NCBI GenBank assembly: GCA_025454175.1
Contig: JALOOX010000009.1
Span: 1-62,334, forward strand
DNA from: Syntrophobacteraceae bacterium
Lineage (GTDB): Bacteria; Desulfobacterota; Syntrophobacteria; Syntrophobacterales; Syntrophobacteraceae
DNA length: 62,334 nucleotides
Direction: 5' to 3'
Shown here: positions 1 through 8,435 of the stretch, piece after piece
How positions within the stretch are numbered: position 1 is the stretch's first letter
Layout: every line of letters begins with the position of its first letter
Notes under the pieces: generated by a model
Database searches by the model: none
What the model saw: the letters and a program-made list of their open reading frames with translations, nothing else
What the model was told of the DNA's origin: nothing
Made by a program: the position numbers and the translations under genes

Positions 1-332
1 TGCTCCTTGTTGGTGCGCATGTACCCAATGGAGTAAAATGTGGTGATGATCCACAGGAATGAGGAGACCGTTCCGAAAAGCATCCCGAACGCGTCAACCC
101 TGAACTTGATGTCGATCCCCTGGTAAAACGTCACCAGCGTGTATTCGATGGTGTGGCCCGCCAGAATGGTAGGCACCATGGAGATGACGATCGAGAACTT
201 GATCACTCCGGCCAGCACCGACCAGAATTCGCGAAGATTCCGGCGATCCTCTCCCGCTTTCAAGATGAGCGGCACCGCAAGCAGGGAGGCCAGTACGGCC
301 AGCAACGGCTTTATGGATACAATCGGTTCCAC
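1..332 (-). CDS. MrpD/NuoL-type proton-translocating antiporter subunit (N-terminal part, cut by window edge)
   Basis: First ~110 residues of a hydrophobic protein that runs off the window. It begins at a GTG (332) preceded by AAAGG, 7 bp after nuoK. The start (VEPIVSIKPLLAVLASLL) and the later IEYTLVTFYQGI and FYSIGYMR segments resemble the monovalent cation/H+ antiporter subunit D-like proteins that stand in the NuoL position of deltaproteobacterial complex I operons. At least three membrane segments are visible. The expected role is proton translocation in the membrane arm. Whether it is NuoL proper or an Mrp-like paralogue cannot be settled from this fragment. Confidence 0.8.
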   Translation of the reverse strand, partial: MEPIVSIKPLLAVLASLLAVPLILKAGEDRRNLREFWSVLAGVIKFSIVISMVPTILAGHTIEYTLVTFYQGIDIKFRVDAFGMLFGTVSSFLWIITTFYSIGYMRTNKE

Positions 333-339
333 GTTTTAT

Positions 340-642
340 TTAACCTTTACATAAATTGAAGTTGTCAACATTGACGGTCTCTTTGTTCCTGAACAAGGAA
401 ATGAAAATAGCCAGCCCCACGGCAGCTTCCGCCGCGGCAACAGCCATGATCATGAACACGAACACATGACCGTCCAGACTGTTGAGATAGCGTGAAAATG
501 CAATAAAGGTTAAATTCACGGCATTCAGCATCAACTCAATGCACATGTAAATGATCAATGCATTGCGCTGAGTAAATACCCCCACCGCACCGATTGTAAA
601 GAGTACCGCACCTAATACGAGGTATGAATTTAAAGTTACCAT
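340..642 (-). CDS. nuoK: NADH-quinone oxidoreductase subunit K
   Basis: 100-residue membrane protein with three hydrophobic segments, beginning [20 protein letters not shown]. It has the conserved [11 protein letters not shown] segment, including the membrane-embedded glutamate used for proton transfer. The ATG at 642 gives the usual NuoK length and N-terminus; an in-frame TTG nine bases upstream is less likely. It is a membrane-arm subunit of complex I, homologous to MrpC. It lies 33 bp after nuoJ and 7 bp before the antiporter-like gene, so all are probably on one transcript. Confidence 0.95.
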   Translation of the reverse strand: MVTLNSYLVLGAVLFTIGAVGVFTQRNALIIYMCIELMLNAVNLTFIAFSRYLNSLDGHVFVFMIMAVAAAEAAVGLAIFISLFRNKETVNVDNFNLCKG

Positions 643-675
643 AGGCGACAATCCACGATTCGGAATCCAGCGTGT

Positions 676-1188
676 CTATTCCGAATCATCAATCCTCCTC
701 TTTGCAAGAATGACCGCTCCTACAATGGCCGCAAGCAATAACACGGACGCTATCTCGAAAGGCAACAGATATTCGGTGAACAGCATCATGCCGACGGCTT
801 TTGTGGTTCCAAAATCATCACCCACAGCCCCGAAGGTCAATGGAGCACCGTCCCCCTTGAACAGACTCACCATCGTCACAAACAGCATCCCGACCACCAG
901 CATGCCCAGGAACTGCAGGAGAATGGTGTTGACGCCCAGCAAACCTTCCTTCTCCTCGATGTTGAGGAGCATGATCACGAAGAGGAAGAGCACCATGATG
1001 GCGCCCGCGTAAACGATAAGCTGAAGAGCCGCGATCAGATGCGCGTCCAGAAGAACATACAGCCCGGCCAGAAACGACATCGTCGCCACCAGGCTCATGG
1101 CAGCCCGCACCGGTCTCTTGTTGGTAACCATCAGCAACGCCGAGACCACCGCGCCGAAACCGAATATGTAGAACATCAATAATTGCAT
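676..1188 (-). CDS. nuoJ: NADH-quinone oxidoreductase subunit J
   Basis: 170-residue membrane protein starting MQLLMFYIFGFGAVVSALL, with about five hydrophobic helices and the NuoJ-typical LQLIVYAGAIMVLFLFVIML region. The reading frame stays open upstream to 1338, but that part is shadow sequence of nuoI. The ATG at 1188 overlaps the last 13 bases of nuoI and gives a normal NuoJ length. It is a membrane-arm subunit of complex I that takes part in coupling quinone reduction to proton pumping. The overlap suggests translational coupling with nuoI. Confidence 0.93.
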   Translation of the reverse strand: MQLLMFYIFGFGAVVSALLMVTNKRPVRAAMSLVATMSFLAGLYVLLDAHLIAALQLIVYAGAIMVLFLFVIMLLNIEEKEGLLGVNTILLQFLGMLVVGMLFVTMVSLFKGDGAPLTFGAVGDDFGTTKAVGMMLFTEYLLPFEIASVLLLAAIVGAVILAKRRIDDSE

Positions 1189-1799
1189 TTGGAGTAGATC
1201 CTCCTGATGTACTCGATGCGACCCCTGACACTCTCCTCGGACCTCAAGAGGCGCTCCTTCGAATAGAGCAGCTGGGACCTTTCCTTTTCGGCCAGCCCCT
1301 GATATTCCGAGCTCATCACGATGGCCTCCTTGGGGCACACCTCCTCGCAGTATCCACAGAAAACACAGCGCGACATGTCGAGGATATAGCTCTCGGGATA
1401 TCTCTCCGCATCACCCCTTTCGGCGCCGACGATGGATATGGCGTGGGCGGGGCAGATCTTCTCACAAAGCCCGCAGGCCACGCACTTTTCAGTTCCGTCC
1501 GGCCTCATGACCAGCACGGGCCTTCCCCGGTAGGCGGGTGGAAGCACCACCTGCTCTTCGGGATAGTACACCGTGAACACCTTGCGCTTCTTCCCCTTGG
1601 GAGGAACAACGAAGCCCAGCATGTTGGAGGCGAAATGCTTCGTCGTGATGCCAAGCCCCCGGAGCACCTCGGGCACGTACAGCTTCTCCCACAGGGTGAG
1701 GTCCAGCTTCTTCCTCACTGGTTTGGGTTTGAGCTTGTCCAACGGCACGCCGACCATCGGATGGTTTTTGGTTGGGTCGAAATCTTTCATCGTGTCCAT
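1176..1799 (-). CDS. nuoI: NADH-quinone oxidoreductase subunit I (2x[4Fe-4S])
   Basis: 207-residue protein with two ferredoxin motifs, CVACGLCEKICP and CVFCGYCEEVCP, which bind clusters N6a and N6b that pass electrons to NuoB. The start at MDTMKDFDPTKNHP (1799; 1790 is an alternative) overlaps the end of nuoH by 13 bases. The longer open frame to 1865 is nuoH shadow. It is a peripheral-arm subunit at the membrane junction. Because nuoEFG are absent nearby, it is a plausible entry point for electrons from ferredoxin or another donor (inference). Confidence 0.95.
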   Translation of the reverse strand: MDTMKDFDPTKNHPMVGVPLDKLKPKPVRKKLDLTLWEKLYVPEVLRGLGITTKHFASNMLGFVVPPKGKKRKVFTVYYPEEQVVLPPAYRGRPVLVMRPDGTEKCVACGLCEKICPAHAISIVGAERGDAERYPESYILDMSRCVFCGYCEEVCPKEAIVMSSEYQGLAEKERSQLLYSKERLLRSEESVRGRIEYIRRIYSKCNY

Positions 1800-2866
1800 A
1801 GCAGGAGAACCAGCCCGGTGACTAAAATGTTGACGAGGGAAAGCGGCAGGATCATCTTCCAGCACAACCTCATGACCTGGTCATAGCGGAACCGCGGAAG
1901 AGTCCACCGGATGGACATCTGCAGCCATATGAAGAAGACCACCTTGGCGAAAAAAGTGGCGACGTTCACGAGCATGGCCAGAATGGCGGCACCGTTGGGA
2001 CCGGCAAACTGGAAGAAGCCGAGGAGCATCGCGTCGGTTACGAAGGGCAGATGCCAGGCACCGAAAAACAGCGTCGTCACGATGGCGCTGATGGTCACGA
2101 TCTCGATGAATTCCGCCATCCAGAACATGACGAATTTCAAACCGCTGTATTCGGTGAAATACCCCGCCACCAGCTCGGACTCGGCCTCGGGAATGTCAAA
2201 GGGCACCCTTTTGTTCTCGGCGATGGCGCAGGTGAGGAACAGAATGAAGCCAACAGGCTGCAGGAAAACCCCCCACCTGAAAAAGTTCTCCTGCATGGCC
2301 CCGATTTCCGTGAGCTTCAGGGAGCCGAACACCATGACGACGCCGATGATGGTGAGCCCCATGGCCACTTCATAGGAGAGCATCTGGGCCGCCGCCCTGA
2401 GGCCGCCCAGGAGCGACCAGTTGCTGCGCGAAGCCCAGCCCGCCAGAACCACTCCGAAGCTTGCGAGGGACGCCAGGGCGAAGACGAAGAGAATTCCCAC
2501 ATCCAGGTCGGCGATGACCAGGTGCACCTCGTGGCCGAAAATGGTGTACTTCCCGCCGAAGGGAACGACGCTGAACGCGGCGATGGCAGGCACCAGGCTG
2601 ATGAACGGCGCGATGGTGTGGAAGAATTTATTGGCCCCAGCGGGAATGAAGTCTTCCTTGGTGAGCACCTTGATGGCGTCGGCAAGGGAGTGAAAAAGCC
2701 CTATGGCGGTGAACCCGAAGATATCCGCCCGGTTGGCGCCGATCCTGTCCTGCATCACCGCGCTTTGTTTTCTTTCCACCCACCCCAGCACGGGTGCAAA
2801 GAAGCCCAGGTTAATCGTGAATATGAATATGATTTTCGCTAAGGACTCGATAAGATCTGCAACCAT
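1787..2866 (-). CDS. nuoH: NADH-quinone oxidoreductase subunit H
   Basis: 359-residue, mostly hydrophobic protein. It carries the family signatures GWVERKQSAVMQDRIGANRA near the N-terminus and the acidic loop AENKRVPFDIPEAESELVAG, which help form the quinone chamber where the two arms of complex I meet. Length is close to other NuoH proteins (~320-360). It begins 8 bp after nuoD, with no nuoE, F or G between, and overlaps nuoI by 13 bp at its end. Confidence 0.97.
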   Translation of the reverse strand: MVADLIESLAKIIFIFTINLGFFAPVLGWVERKQSAVMQDRIGANRADIFGFTAIGLFHSLADAIKVLTKEDFIPAGANKFFHTIAPFISLVPAIAAFSVVPFGGKYTIFGHEVHLVIADLDVGILFVFALASLASFGVVLAGWASRSNWSLLGGLRAAAQMLSYEVAMGLTIIGVVMVFGSLKLTEIGAMQENFFRWGVFLQPVGFILFLTCAIAENKRVPFDIPEAESELVAGYFTEYSGLKFVMFWMAEFIEIVTISAIVTTLFFGAWHLPFVTDAMLLGFFQFAGPNGAAILAMLVNVATFFAKVVFFIWLQMSIRWTLPRFRYDQVMRLCWKMILPLSLVNILVTGLVLLLWTR

Positions 2867-2873
2867 GGCCGTC

Positions 2874-4067
2874 CTATCTATCGCATTCTCCGCCGATCAT
2901 GTTGATCATGTCGAAAGTGGGGACGATATCGGCGATGAGCCTCCCCTTCATCAACCTGGACATGGCGGCGGTCAGGGGAAAACAGGGGGGTCTCACCCTG
3001 CATTTGTAAGGCTTGCCGGTTCCATCGCTCACCAGATAAAACCCGACCTCACCATTCCCGCCCTCAACGGCGAGATACACCTCGCCCGGAGGGGGCTTAA
3101 TGCCCTCAATGACGGTCTTGAAATGAAAAATCAGTGAATCGATTCTGTTGCCGATGTCCTCCTTGGACTGCCACCTGACCTGAGGCATGTCGACATTGAC
3201 GGGCCCACCGGGAAGCTGATCGAGGGCCTGCTCGACTATCCGCATGCTCTGAAGGATCTCCTCCATACGCACGAGGTACTTGTCGAAATTGTCGCCCGTT
3301 TCACCGATGGGCACCTCGAAGTCCATGCGGTCATAGACCAGGTAGGGCTGTGACTTGCGCACATCGTAGGGAACACCGCAGGCCCTCAGGCAGGGCCCCG
3401 TGAACCCATAGGCTATGGCCTCCTCCGGAGACAGCGCCCCAACGTCCTTCACACGGTCGATGAAGATCCGGTTCTTGGTCAGGAGCTTGTCCACATCCGC
3501 CCAGAGACTCCGGCACCGCTTGAAAACCTCCAGGGTCTTCTCCCGGAATTCATCGGGAAGATCATTTTTCAGGCCGCCGATGCGCACATAGTTGGCCGTG
3601 ACCCGCGCGCCGCAAAGCATCTCGATGAGATCCCAAACCAGCTCCCGCGCTTCCACAAAATAGAGAAACGCCGTGAAAGCGCCAAGCTCCAGACCTCCAG
3701 CCGCCACATTGGTGAGATGATCGGCGATGCGCGACAGCTCACAGGCAATGACTCGAATGTACTTGCATCTCTCGGGGACATCGATGCCCACGAGCTTTTC
3801 AGCCGCCAGGGCGTATCCGACATTGTTGATGAGCGGGGAGACGTAGTTCAGCCGGTCGGTGTACGGAATCACCTGCTGCCAGGTGCCGCTTTCACACATC
3901 TTCTCGAACCCCCGGTGGAGGTAGCCGATATCCACCTTGAGGTCCACGATGGTCTCACCATCGAGGGTCGCCAGAAACTTGACCGTTCCATGGGTCACCG
4001 GATGGGACGGACCCATGTTGATCACCATGTAATCGGTATGCAGATCTTTCTCTATTGTGTCAGGCAT
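2874..4067 (-). CDS. nuoD: NADH-quinone oxidoreductase subunit D (49 kDa)
   Basis: 397-residue protein of the NuoD family, related to the [NiFe]-hydrogenase large subunit. Recognisable blocks are MGPSHPVTHGT near the N-terminus, GYLHRGFEKMCE, YTDRLNYVSP (quinone-site region), DHLTNVAAGGLELGAFTAFL, and a GGNGEVGFYLVSDG block near the C-terminus. It ends with DIVPTFDMINMIGGECDR, the usual end of the family. Hydrogenase nickel ligands are absent, as expected. It is a peripheral-arm subunit that forms the quinone site with NuoB. Confidence 0.97.
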   Translation of the reverse strand: MPDTIEKDLHTDYMVINMGPSHPVTHGTVKFLATLDGETIVDLKVDIGYLHRGFEKMCESGTWQQVIPYTDRLNYVSPLINNVGYALAAEKLVGIDVPERCKYIRVIACELSRIADHLTNVAAGGLELGAFTAFLYFVEARELVWDLIEMLCGARVTANYVRIGGLKNDLPDEFREKTLEVFKRCRSLWADVDKLLTKNRIFIDRVKDVGALSPEEAIAYGFTGPCLRACGVPYDVRKSQPYLVYDRMDFEVPIGETGDNFDKYLVRMEEILQSMRIVEQALDQLPGGPVNVDMPQVRWQSKEDIGNRIDSLIFHFKTVIEGIKPPPGEVYLAVEGGNGEVGFYLVSDGTGKPYKCRVRPPCFPLTAAMSRLMKGRLIADIVPTFDMINMIGGECDR

Positions 4068-4093
4068 GACTCAGACTACGACTCTTTGAAGTG

Positions 4094-4576
4094 TTAGTTG
4101 ATCGGCCCAATCAGCGGCTGCCGCTTCTTGAGCGGATAGTCCTTTCGCAGTGGATGCCCCTCAAACTCCTCGTAGAGGAGTATTCTCCTCATTTCGGGGT
4201 GCCCGTTGAAAGCGATTCCATACATGTCGAACACTTCCCGCTCGAACCAGTTGGCGCCGACCCATACGGGAACAACGGAATCGATGCTGGCATCGGATTC
4301 CGCAACGCCGGCCTTGATCCTGACCCGGCGATTGAACTTCAAGGAGAACAGGTGGTAGACGACCTCGAACCTGGGCTCCCTGCCCAGGTAGTCCACCGCC
4401 GTGAGATCCATCATGAAGTTGTAGAGAAGACCTTCGTCATCCTTCAGGAAGGCACAGATGTCGAGGATGTCCTCCTTCCTGACAACGGCGGTGTCATCCC
4501 CCCTGTAGGAATGGGTCTCGAGGATCGAGGCCGGAAAACGCTCACGCAGCTTCTTAAGAGTCACACTCGCATCCAT
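4094..4576 (-). CDS. nuoC: NADH-quinone oxidoreductase subunit C (30 kDa)
   Basis: 160-residue protein with the respiratory-chain 30 kDa signature in its C-terminal half: WFEREVFDMYGIAFNGHPEM followed by RILL and GHPLRKDYPL. It is separate from nuoD, unlike the fused nuoCD of enterobacteria. Its role is structural, in the peripheral arm. It lies 36 bp after nuoB and 26 bp before nuoD on the same strand. Confidence 0.96.
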   Translation of the reverse strand: MDASVTLKKLRERFPASILETHSYRGDDTAVVRKEDILDICAFLKDDEGLLYNFMMDLTAVDYLGREPRFEVVYHLFSLKFNRRVRIKAGVAESDASIDSVVPVWVGANWFEREVFDMYGIAFNGHPEMRRILLYEEFEGHPLRKDYPLKKRQPLIGPIN

Positions 4577-4612
4577 AACCGAACACTTTAGTTAGAGGTT
4601 CAACGGCATGAA

Positions 4613-5182
4613 TCAGCAACGGGTTACGGGAGACGCGCCTCGCGGCCATTCGGACCATTTCTCCCGGGCGACCTTCTCCTGGAGCTTCAGCAGCCCGTCG
4701 ATCACCATTTCCGGCCGCGGCGGACACCCCGGCACATAGACATCCACCGGGACGAGGGTATCGATGCCCTGCACCGTCGCGTAGTTGTCGTAGAAGCCAC
4801 CGGATACCGCGCAAACGCCGAAGGCAAACACCCACTTGGGCTCGGTCATCTGGTTGTACACCTTCACCAGGATCGGGGCCTGCTTGTGGCTGATGGTTCC
4901 CACCACCATCAACAGGTCGGCCTGCCTGGGAGAGAACCGCGGCAGGGCGGCGCCGAACCTGTCCAGGTCGTATTTGGGCCCCGCCACCGACATGAATTCC
5001 ATGCCGCAGCAGGCCGTGACAAACGGATACAGAAAAAAGGAGTATTTCCGCGCCCAGTTAACGACGGACTCCAATCTGGTCAAGATCACGTTGCCGCCCA
5101 GCAGTCGCTCCGGATCATCGGAGAGGGGCGCCCCTTGAGTGAGATCCAGAGAGGCACCATCCTTGCGATCAGCTAATCCCAT
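4613..5182 (-). CDS. nuoB: NADH-quinone oxidoreductase subunit B (cluster N2)
   Basis: 189-residue protein with the tandem-cysteine motif ACCGMEFMS and downstream VYVPGCPPRPEMVIDGL, which provide ligands of the terminal [4Fe-4S] cluster N2 that reduces quinone. The start is taken as ATG 5182 (MGLADRK), overlapping nuoA by ten bases as in many nuoAB pairs; an ATG at 5203 is in frame but lies within nuoA. The last ~30 residues are hydrophilic. Confidence 0.96.
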   Translation of the reverse strand: MGLADRKDGASLDLTQGAPLSDDPERLLGGNVILTRLESVVNWARKYSFFLYPFVTACCGMEFMSVAGPKYDLDRFGAALPRFSPRQADLLMVVGTISHKQAPILVKVYNQMTEPKWVFAFGVCAVSGGFYDNYATVQGIDTLVPVDVYVPGCPPRPEMVIDGLLKLQEKVAREKWSEWPRGASPVTRC

Positions 5183-5526
5183 TCCAATGCCCCCCTCTTC
5201 CACACGTAAATCAAACCTATGGTCAATATGGAAAGGAATATCATCATTTCTATGAATCCAAAGAGACCCAGCTCACTGAAGAGAACGGCCCACGGATACA
5301 CGAACACGACTTCGACATCGAAAATCACGAAGAACAATGCAACCAGATAAAACTTCACGGAAAACCGGAGCTTGGGAGACACAATGGGGCTTTCGCCGCA
5401 CTCAAACGGCTCCATCTTGTCCGCGAAGATCATCTTGGGCCCGATGAGACTGGTGGCGAGCAGCATCCCCCCTGCTGTCGCAGCCGCCAGGAAGAGCATG
5501 ATGAGTACCGGGATATATTCGTTCAT
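5173..5526 (-). CDS. nuoA: NADH-quinone oxidoreductase subunit A
   Basis: 117-residue membrane protein with three hydrophobic helices. It has the FECGESPIVSPKLRFSVKFY block and the FDVEVVFVYPWAV segment typical of NuoA. The start at MNEYIPVL (5526) gives the standard length; the open frame extends to 5595 without family similarity. It is the first gene of the nuo run. A CRP/FNR-like palindrome lies at 5565-5580 and a candidate promoter at 5687-5715. Confidence 0.95.
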   Translation of the reverse strand: MNEYIPVLIMLFLAAATAGGMLLATSLIGPKMIFADKMEPFECGESPIVSPKLRFSVKFYLVALFFVIFDVEVVFVYPWAVLFSELGLFGFIEMMIFLSILTIGLIYVWKRGALEWD

Positions 5527-5564
5527 CGTCAAGATCCGCTTTGGAGAAGTTCTGGAAGGAGGTT

Positions 5565-5580
5565 TGTGATTGTTATCACA
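5565..5580. promoter_or_regulatory. CRP/FNR/HcpR-like palindromic operator upstream of nuoA
   Basis: The plus strand reads TGTGATTGTTATCACA, that is TGTGA-N6-TCACA with perfect half-sites. This matches the consensus of the CRP/FNR superfamily, including the HcpR sites described for deltaproteobacteria (TTGTGA-N6-TCACAA). The site lies between the best candidate nuo promoter and the nuoA start codon. If the upstream promoter is the one used, binding here would more likely repress; a second promoter close to nuoA would change that reading. Confidence 0.55.
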
Positions 5581-5686
5581 CCCGCGCCTCGACACTTAAA
5601 GGAGTGAACTGCCATGAGCTGATTGTGCATCTTCGAAGCCGAGCGGCTTCCCGGTGCTTCTTGAGTGATTCATTTCCCGAGGGTTC

Positions 5687-5715
5687 CAATTAGCAAGCTC
5701 CACTGAGGTTGTCAA
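5687..5715 (-). promoter_or_regulatory. Candidate sigma70 promoter for the nuo operon
   Basis: The minus strand shows a perfect -35 (TTGACA, 5715-5710) and, 17 bp on, a weak -10 TAATTG preceded by TG (extended -10 form, 5692-5687). The predicted leader to nuoA is about 155 nt and includes the palindrome at 5565-5580. The -10 match is poor, so confidence is moderate. Confidence 0.4.
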
Positions 5716-6006
5716 GGAATAAAATGTGAAGAAATACTCGAACCCGATGCGCCAGGCAGCTTCAATCCCTCCGGAAGATGCCCAAGGATTCACGACCCCA
5801 CCCTCCCATTTCGGAAGTATGCCGAATGTCTGCTCTTGCGCCACTGCAGCTTAAGGCTTGCGCTCGCCTGCCCTTCGAGCATATTTCAGTGGGAAGGCTC
5901 GGGATTCCGCGGCGTGCCGCCAATGTGTTTTTTGTCACAAGACCTCCGCTCCGAGCGAGCATCGACCGCTGATCGCGATACGGCGCACACATCGAGGAGC
6001 TCCATC

Positions 6007-7335
6007 TTGAGCGAGACCCCGAAAAGAGATCTCAAGGCCGAAGTCGCCTGGTCCTTGTACGACTGGGCCAATTCCGCATTCGCGACCACGGTGATGGCGG
6101 GTTTCTTCCCCGTGTTTTTCAAGGAGTTCTGGAGCGCCGGAAGCGACGCCGCCGTCAGCACGCTCAAGCTTGGCGTGGCCAACTCGCTCTCGAGCCTGCT
6201 GCTCGTTGGCGCGGCCCCCCTCCTCGGCGCCATGGCCGATGCCGGCGGCGCCAGAAAGAAGAGCCTATTTCTCTTTGCCGCCTTCGGGATTCTGAGCACG
6301 GCTTCCCTTTCCTGGGTTGAACAGGGGAGCTGGGTTGCCGCGGCATCGTTGTATATGCTGGCCGCTCTGGGCTTCGCAGGCGGGAATATCTTCTATGATT
6401 CCCTTTTGGTGATGGTGTCGCATCCAAGCAGGATTCATTTCGTCTCCGCCCTTGGCTTTTCCCTCGGCTATCTCGGGGGCGGGCTGCTCTTCGCTCTCAA
6501 CGTGATCATGACCCTCTGGCCGTCCGCCTTCGGTCTGAGCGGTCCCACGGAGGCGATTCGCCTCTCGTTCGTGAGCGTTTCCCTTTGGTGGGCAGTCTTT
6601 TCCATCCCGATTTTTCTCCTGGTTGAGGAACCGCGGCCAATGGGCTCCACGAACATGAACCTGAGAAAGGCCTTCGTCCTGGGATTCCGGCAGCTCAGGA
6701 CCACCTTCAAGGAGGTGCGCCGGCTTCGGGTGGTGATGGTCTTCCTCGGGGGTTACTGGCTTTACATAGACGGAGTGGACACGATCATCCGCATGGCCGT
6801 GGACTACGGGCTCTCCCTGGGGTTTTCCTCCAGGAGTCTCCTCTCCGCGCTCCTTCTCACGCAGTTTGTCGGATTCCCCTCGGCCATCGCCTTCGGACTC
6901 ATCGGTCGCAAATGGGGGCCAAAGACCGGAATCTTCATAGGAATCGGGGCTTACATCGGAGTGACGATCTACGGGTACTTCATCACCCGGGAAGTGGAGT
7001 TCTACGTCCTGGCGGCCGTCATCGGTCTGGTTCAGGGAGGCGTGCAGTCGCTGAGCAGGTCCCTTTACGCTCTGATCATCCCCAGGGACAGGGCGGCTGA
7101 GTTCTTCGGTTTCTACAACATGCTCGGCAAATTCGCGGCCGTGATCGGTCCGGTCCTCATGGGCTGGGCCAGCCTGTTGACCGGGAGCCCCAGGAGCTCG
7201 ATTCTTGCCGTCCTGGTGCTCTTCCTTGCGGGTGGCGCTCTGCTTTATTTCGTCGATGAGCGGGAGGGGCATCGCCTGGCGCGCTCCCTGGAGGGAGATC
7301 ACCAGGCTCATGGCCCTGAATCCGGGCCCGTTTGA
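6007..7335 (+). CDS. UMF1-type major facilitator superfamily transporter
   Basis: 442-residue polytopic membrane protein with about 12 hydrophobic segments. It opens with the family signature AEVAWSLYDWANSAFATTV, typical of the UMF1/Atg22-like MFS group. A TTG at 6007 is chosen as start because GAGGAG lies 7 bases upstream and the homologous sequence begins shortly after; the frame is open to 5836 but that stretch is low-quality sequence. The substrate is unknown; Atg22 relatives export amino acids from vacuoles. It stands alone, divergent from nuo and 230 bp before trxA. Confidence 0.85.
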   Translation: MSETPKRDLKAEVAWSLYDWANSAFATTVMAGFFPVFFKEFWSAGSDAAVSTLKLGVANSLSSLLLVGAAPLLGAMADAGGARKKSLFLFAAFGILSTASLSWVEQGSWVAAASLYMLAALGFAGGNIFYDSLLVMVSHPSRIHFVSALGFSLGYLGGGLLFALNVIMTLWPSAFGLSGPTEAIRLSFVSVSLWWAVFSIPIFLLVEEPRPMGSTNMNLRKAFVLGFRQLRTTFKEVRRLRVVMVFLGGYWLYIDGVDTIIRMAVDYGLSLGFSSRSLLSALLLTQFVGFPSAIAFGLIGRKWGPKTGIFIGIGAYIGVTIYGYFITREVEFYVLAAVIGLVQGGVQSLSRSLYALIIPRDRAAEFFGFYNMLGKFAAVIGPVLMGWASLLTGSPRSSILAVLVLFLAGGALLYFVDEREGHRLARSLEGDHQAHGPESGPV

Positions 7336-7449
7336 AGAGCTGCTCCTCTCACGCTTCCACTCCCGCTGATGCCGGTCTCACGGGCTTGAAGACGGTTGAA
7401 GGCTGATTCCCCCATTGAAGTCGAGGAGATGCAAAAGGCGAATGGATGA

Positions 7450-7479
7450 TTGACATTTAAAAAACACGTGGCTTATATT
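7450..7479 (+). promoter_or_regulatory. Sigma70-type promoter of trxA
   Basis: A perfect -35 (TTGACA, 7450-7455) and a near-consensus -10 (TATATT, 7474-7479) are separated by 18 bp. Transcription would begin near 7486, giving a leader of about 80 nt with GAGGAG at 7552-7557 before the trxA ATG. Confidence 0.65.
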
Positions 7480-7565
7480 GCTGACTCAACTGCCCCGGCA
7501 AGGAAGCGGTTGCAGGCTCTTTTGACACGGATGACCGCACCACCAGACAATGAGGAGACCAATTG

Positions 7566-7895
7566 ATGGCAGGCAAAATCATCGAGATCAGCGATAGCAC
7601 TTTCGATCAAGAGGTACTGAAGTCAGATGTGCCAGTCCTCGTTGATTTTTGGGCTCCGTGGTGTGGTCCATGCCGCGCCATTGCCCCCGTGGTTGATGAG
7701 CTTGCAAATGAATATGCGGACAAGCTCAAGGTGGCCAAATGTAACGTGGATGATAATCCGAAGACGCCCTCCCGTTATGGAATCCGCGCGATACCGACTC
7801 TGATCATATTCAAGGGAGGGAACGTGAGCGAGCAGATCACGGGGGCTGTGGCGAAATCGCAAATCGCGGCGGCCGTCGATAAGGCCATGGGTTGA
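7566..7895 (+). CDS. trxA: Thioredoxin
   Basis: 109-residue thioredoxin with the active site WCGPC (redox cysteines C33 and C36) and the cis-proline segment [11 protein letters not shown]. It is a cytoplasmic dithiol reductant for enzymes such as ribonucleotide reductase and peroxiredoxins. The ATG at 7566 is preferred to the adjacent in-frame TTG because GAGGAG sits eight bases upstream. Length and fold motifs are typical. It appears monocistronic, with its own strong promoter and a hairpin at 8031-8070 downstream. No trxB is visible. Confidence 0.96.
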   Translation: MAGKIIEISDSTFDQEVLKSDVPVLVDFWAPWCGPCRAIAPVVDELANEYADKLKVAKCNVDDNPKTPSRYGIRAIPTLIIFKGGNVSEQITGAVAKSQIAAAVDKAMG

Positions 7896-8435
7896 TCGAT
7901 CCGTGCCAACCATTCCGGCTCAGGCATGACCCGGATATGAAGCGGTCCGTACCCCTGCCAATCCGCTCGACTTTTCCCAGACATCGATTCACACATGGAT
8001 TCATCGTTCTTCCGACGCATTCTCATCAGAGCGAGAAGCATGCCCGCGTTGAGGCGGGCATGCTTCTCGCGCCTCGCATCCTGACTCTTGAATGCGTTTT
8101 ATTACAAGAACGCGAGAGTTCTGAATGGATCGCGCCGGTCATGGGGCCTCGAGAGGCAGTGCCGTCCAGGGGAAGAAAAATGCCCACGCAGTCCGGTCTT
8201 CCAAGCTTCGGACCCGCCACCTGCTTGTTTGAAAAGAGTTTCCTTCCAGTTCTTCTTGACTTACGGCGAAATGGAGGATGTAATTCGGGGGGTTCGGCAA
8301 GTCGTGGGGGCATCGCCAATAGGCTCAGCTCCACAGGCTCGGCATTCCATCGCGGCCTGAGGCTTCGGCCTTCACGCGAAGCCAACCACTCGGCCCTTTT
8401 GAATCGAGCCCCTAACTTGAGGACATAGAGAGCCA
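7896..8435. other. Intergenic region trxA-bamD
   Basis: 540 bp with no supported gene. The only clear structure is the long perfect hairpin at 8031-8070. Short frames on both strands lack family features and ribosome binding sites. No convincing bamD promoter was seen. Confidence 0.55.
8031..8070 (+). terminator. Perfect 17-bp hairpin downstream of trxA
   Basis: The left arm 8031-8047 and right arm 8054-8070 are exact inverted complements (arm begins GCGAGAAGCATG), enclosing the 6-nt loop GTTGAG. It lies ~135 bp after the trxA stop. No T tract follows on either strand, so it is not a textbook intrinsic terminator. It may stabilise the trxA mRNA 3' end or act as an inefficient terminator. Confidence 0.4.

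Larger units (their letters stand above)
5527..6006. other. Divergent intergenic region between nuoA and the MFS gene
   Basis: About 480 bp without a supported gene. It holds the nuo leader with the palindrome at 5565-5580 and a candidate promoter at 5687-5715. The part nearer the MFS gene (5720-5993) shows no clear promoter or RNA structure. Short open frames here have no family resemblance and no convincing ribosome binding site. Confidence 0.6.
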
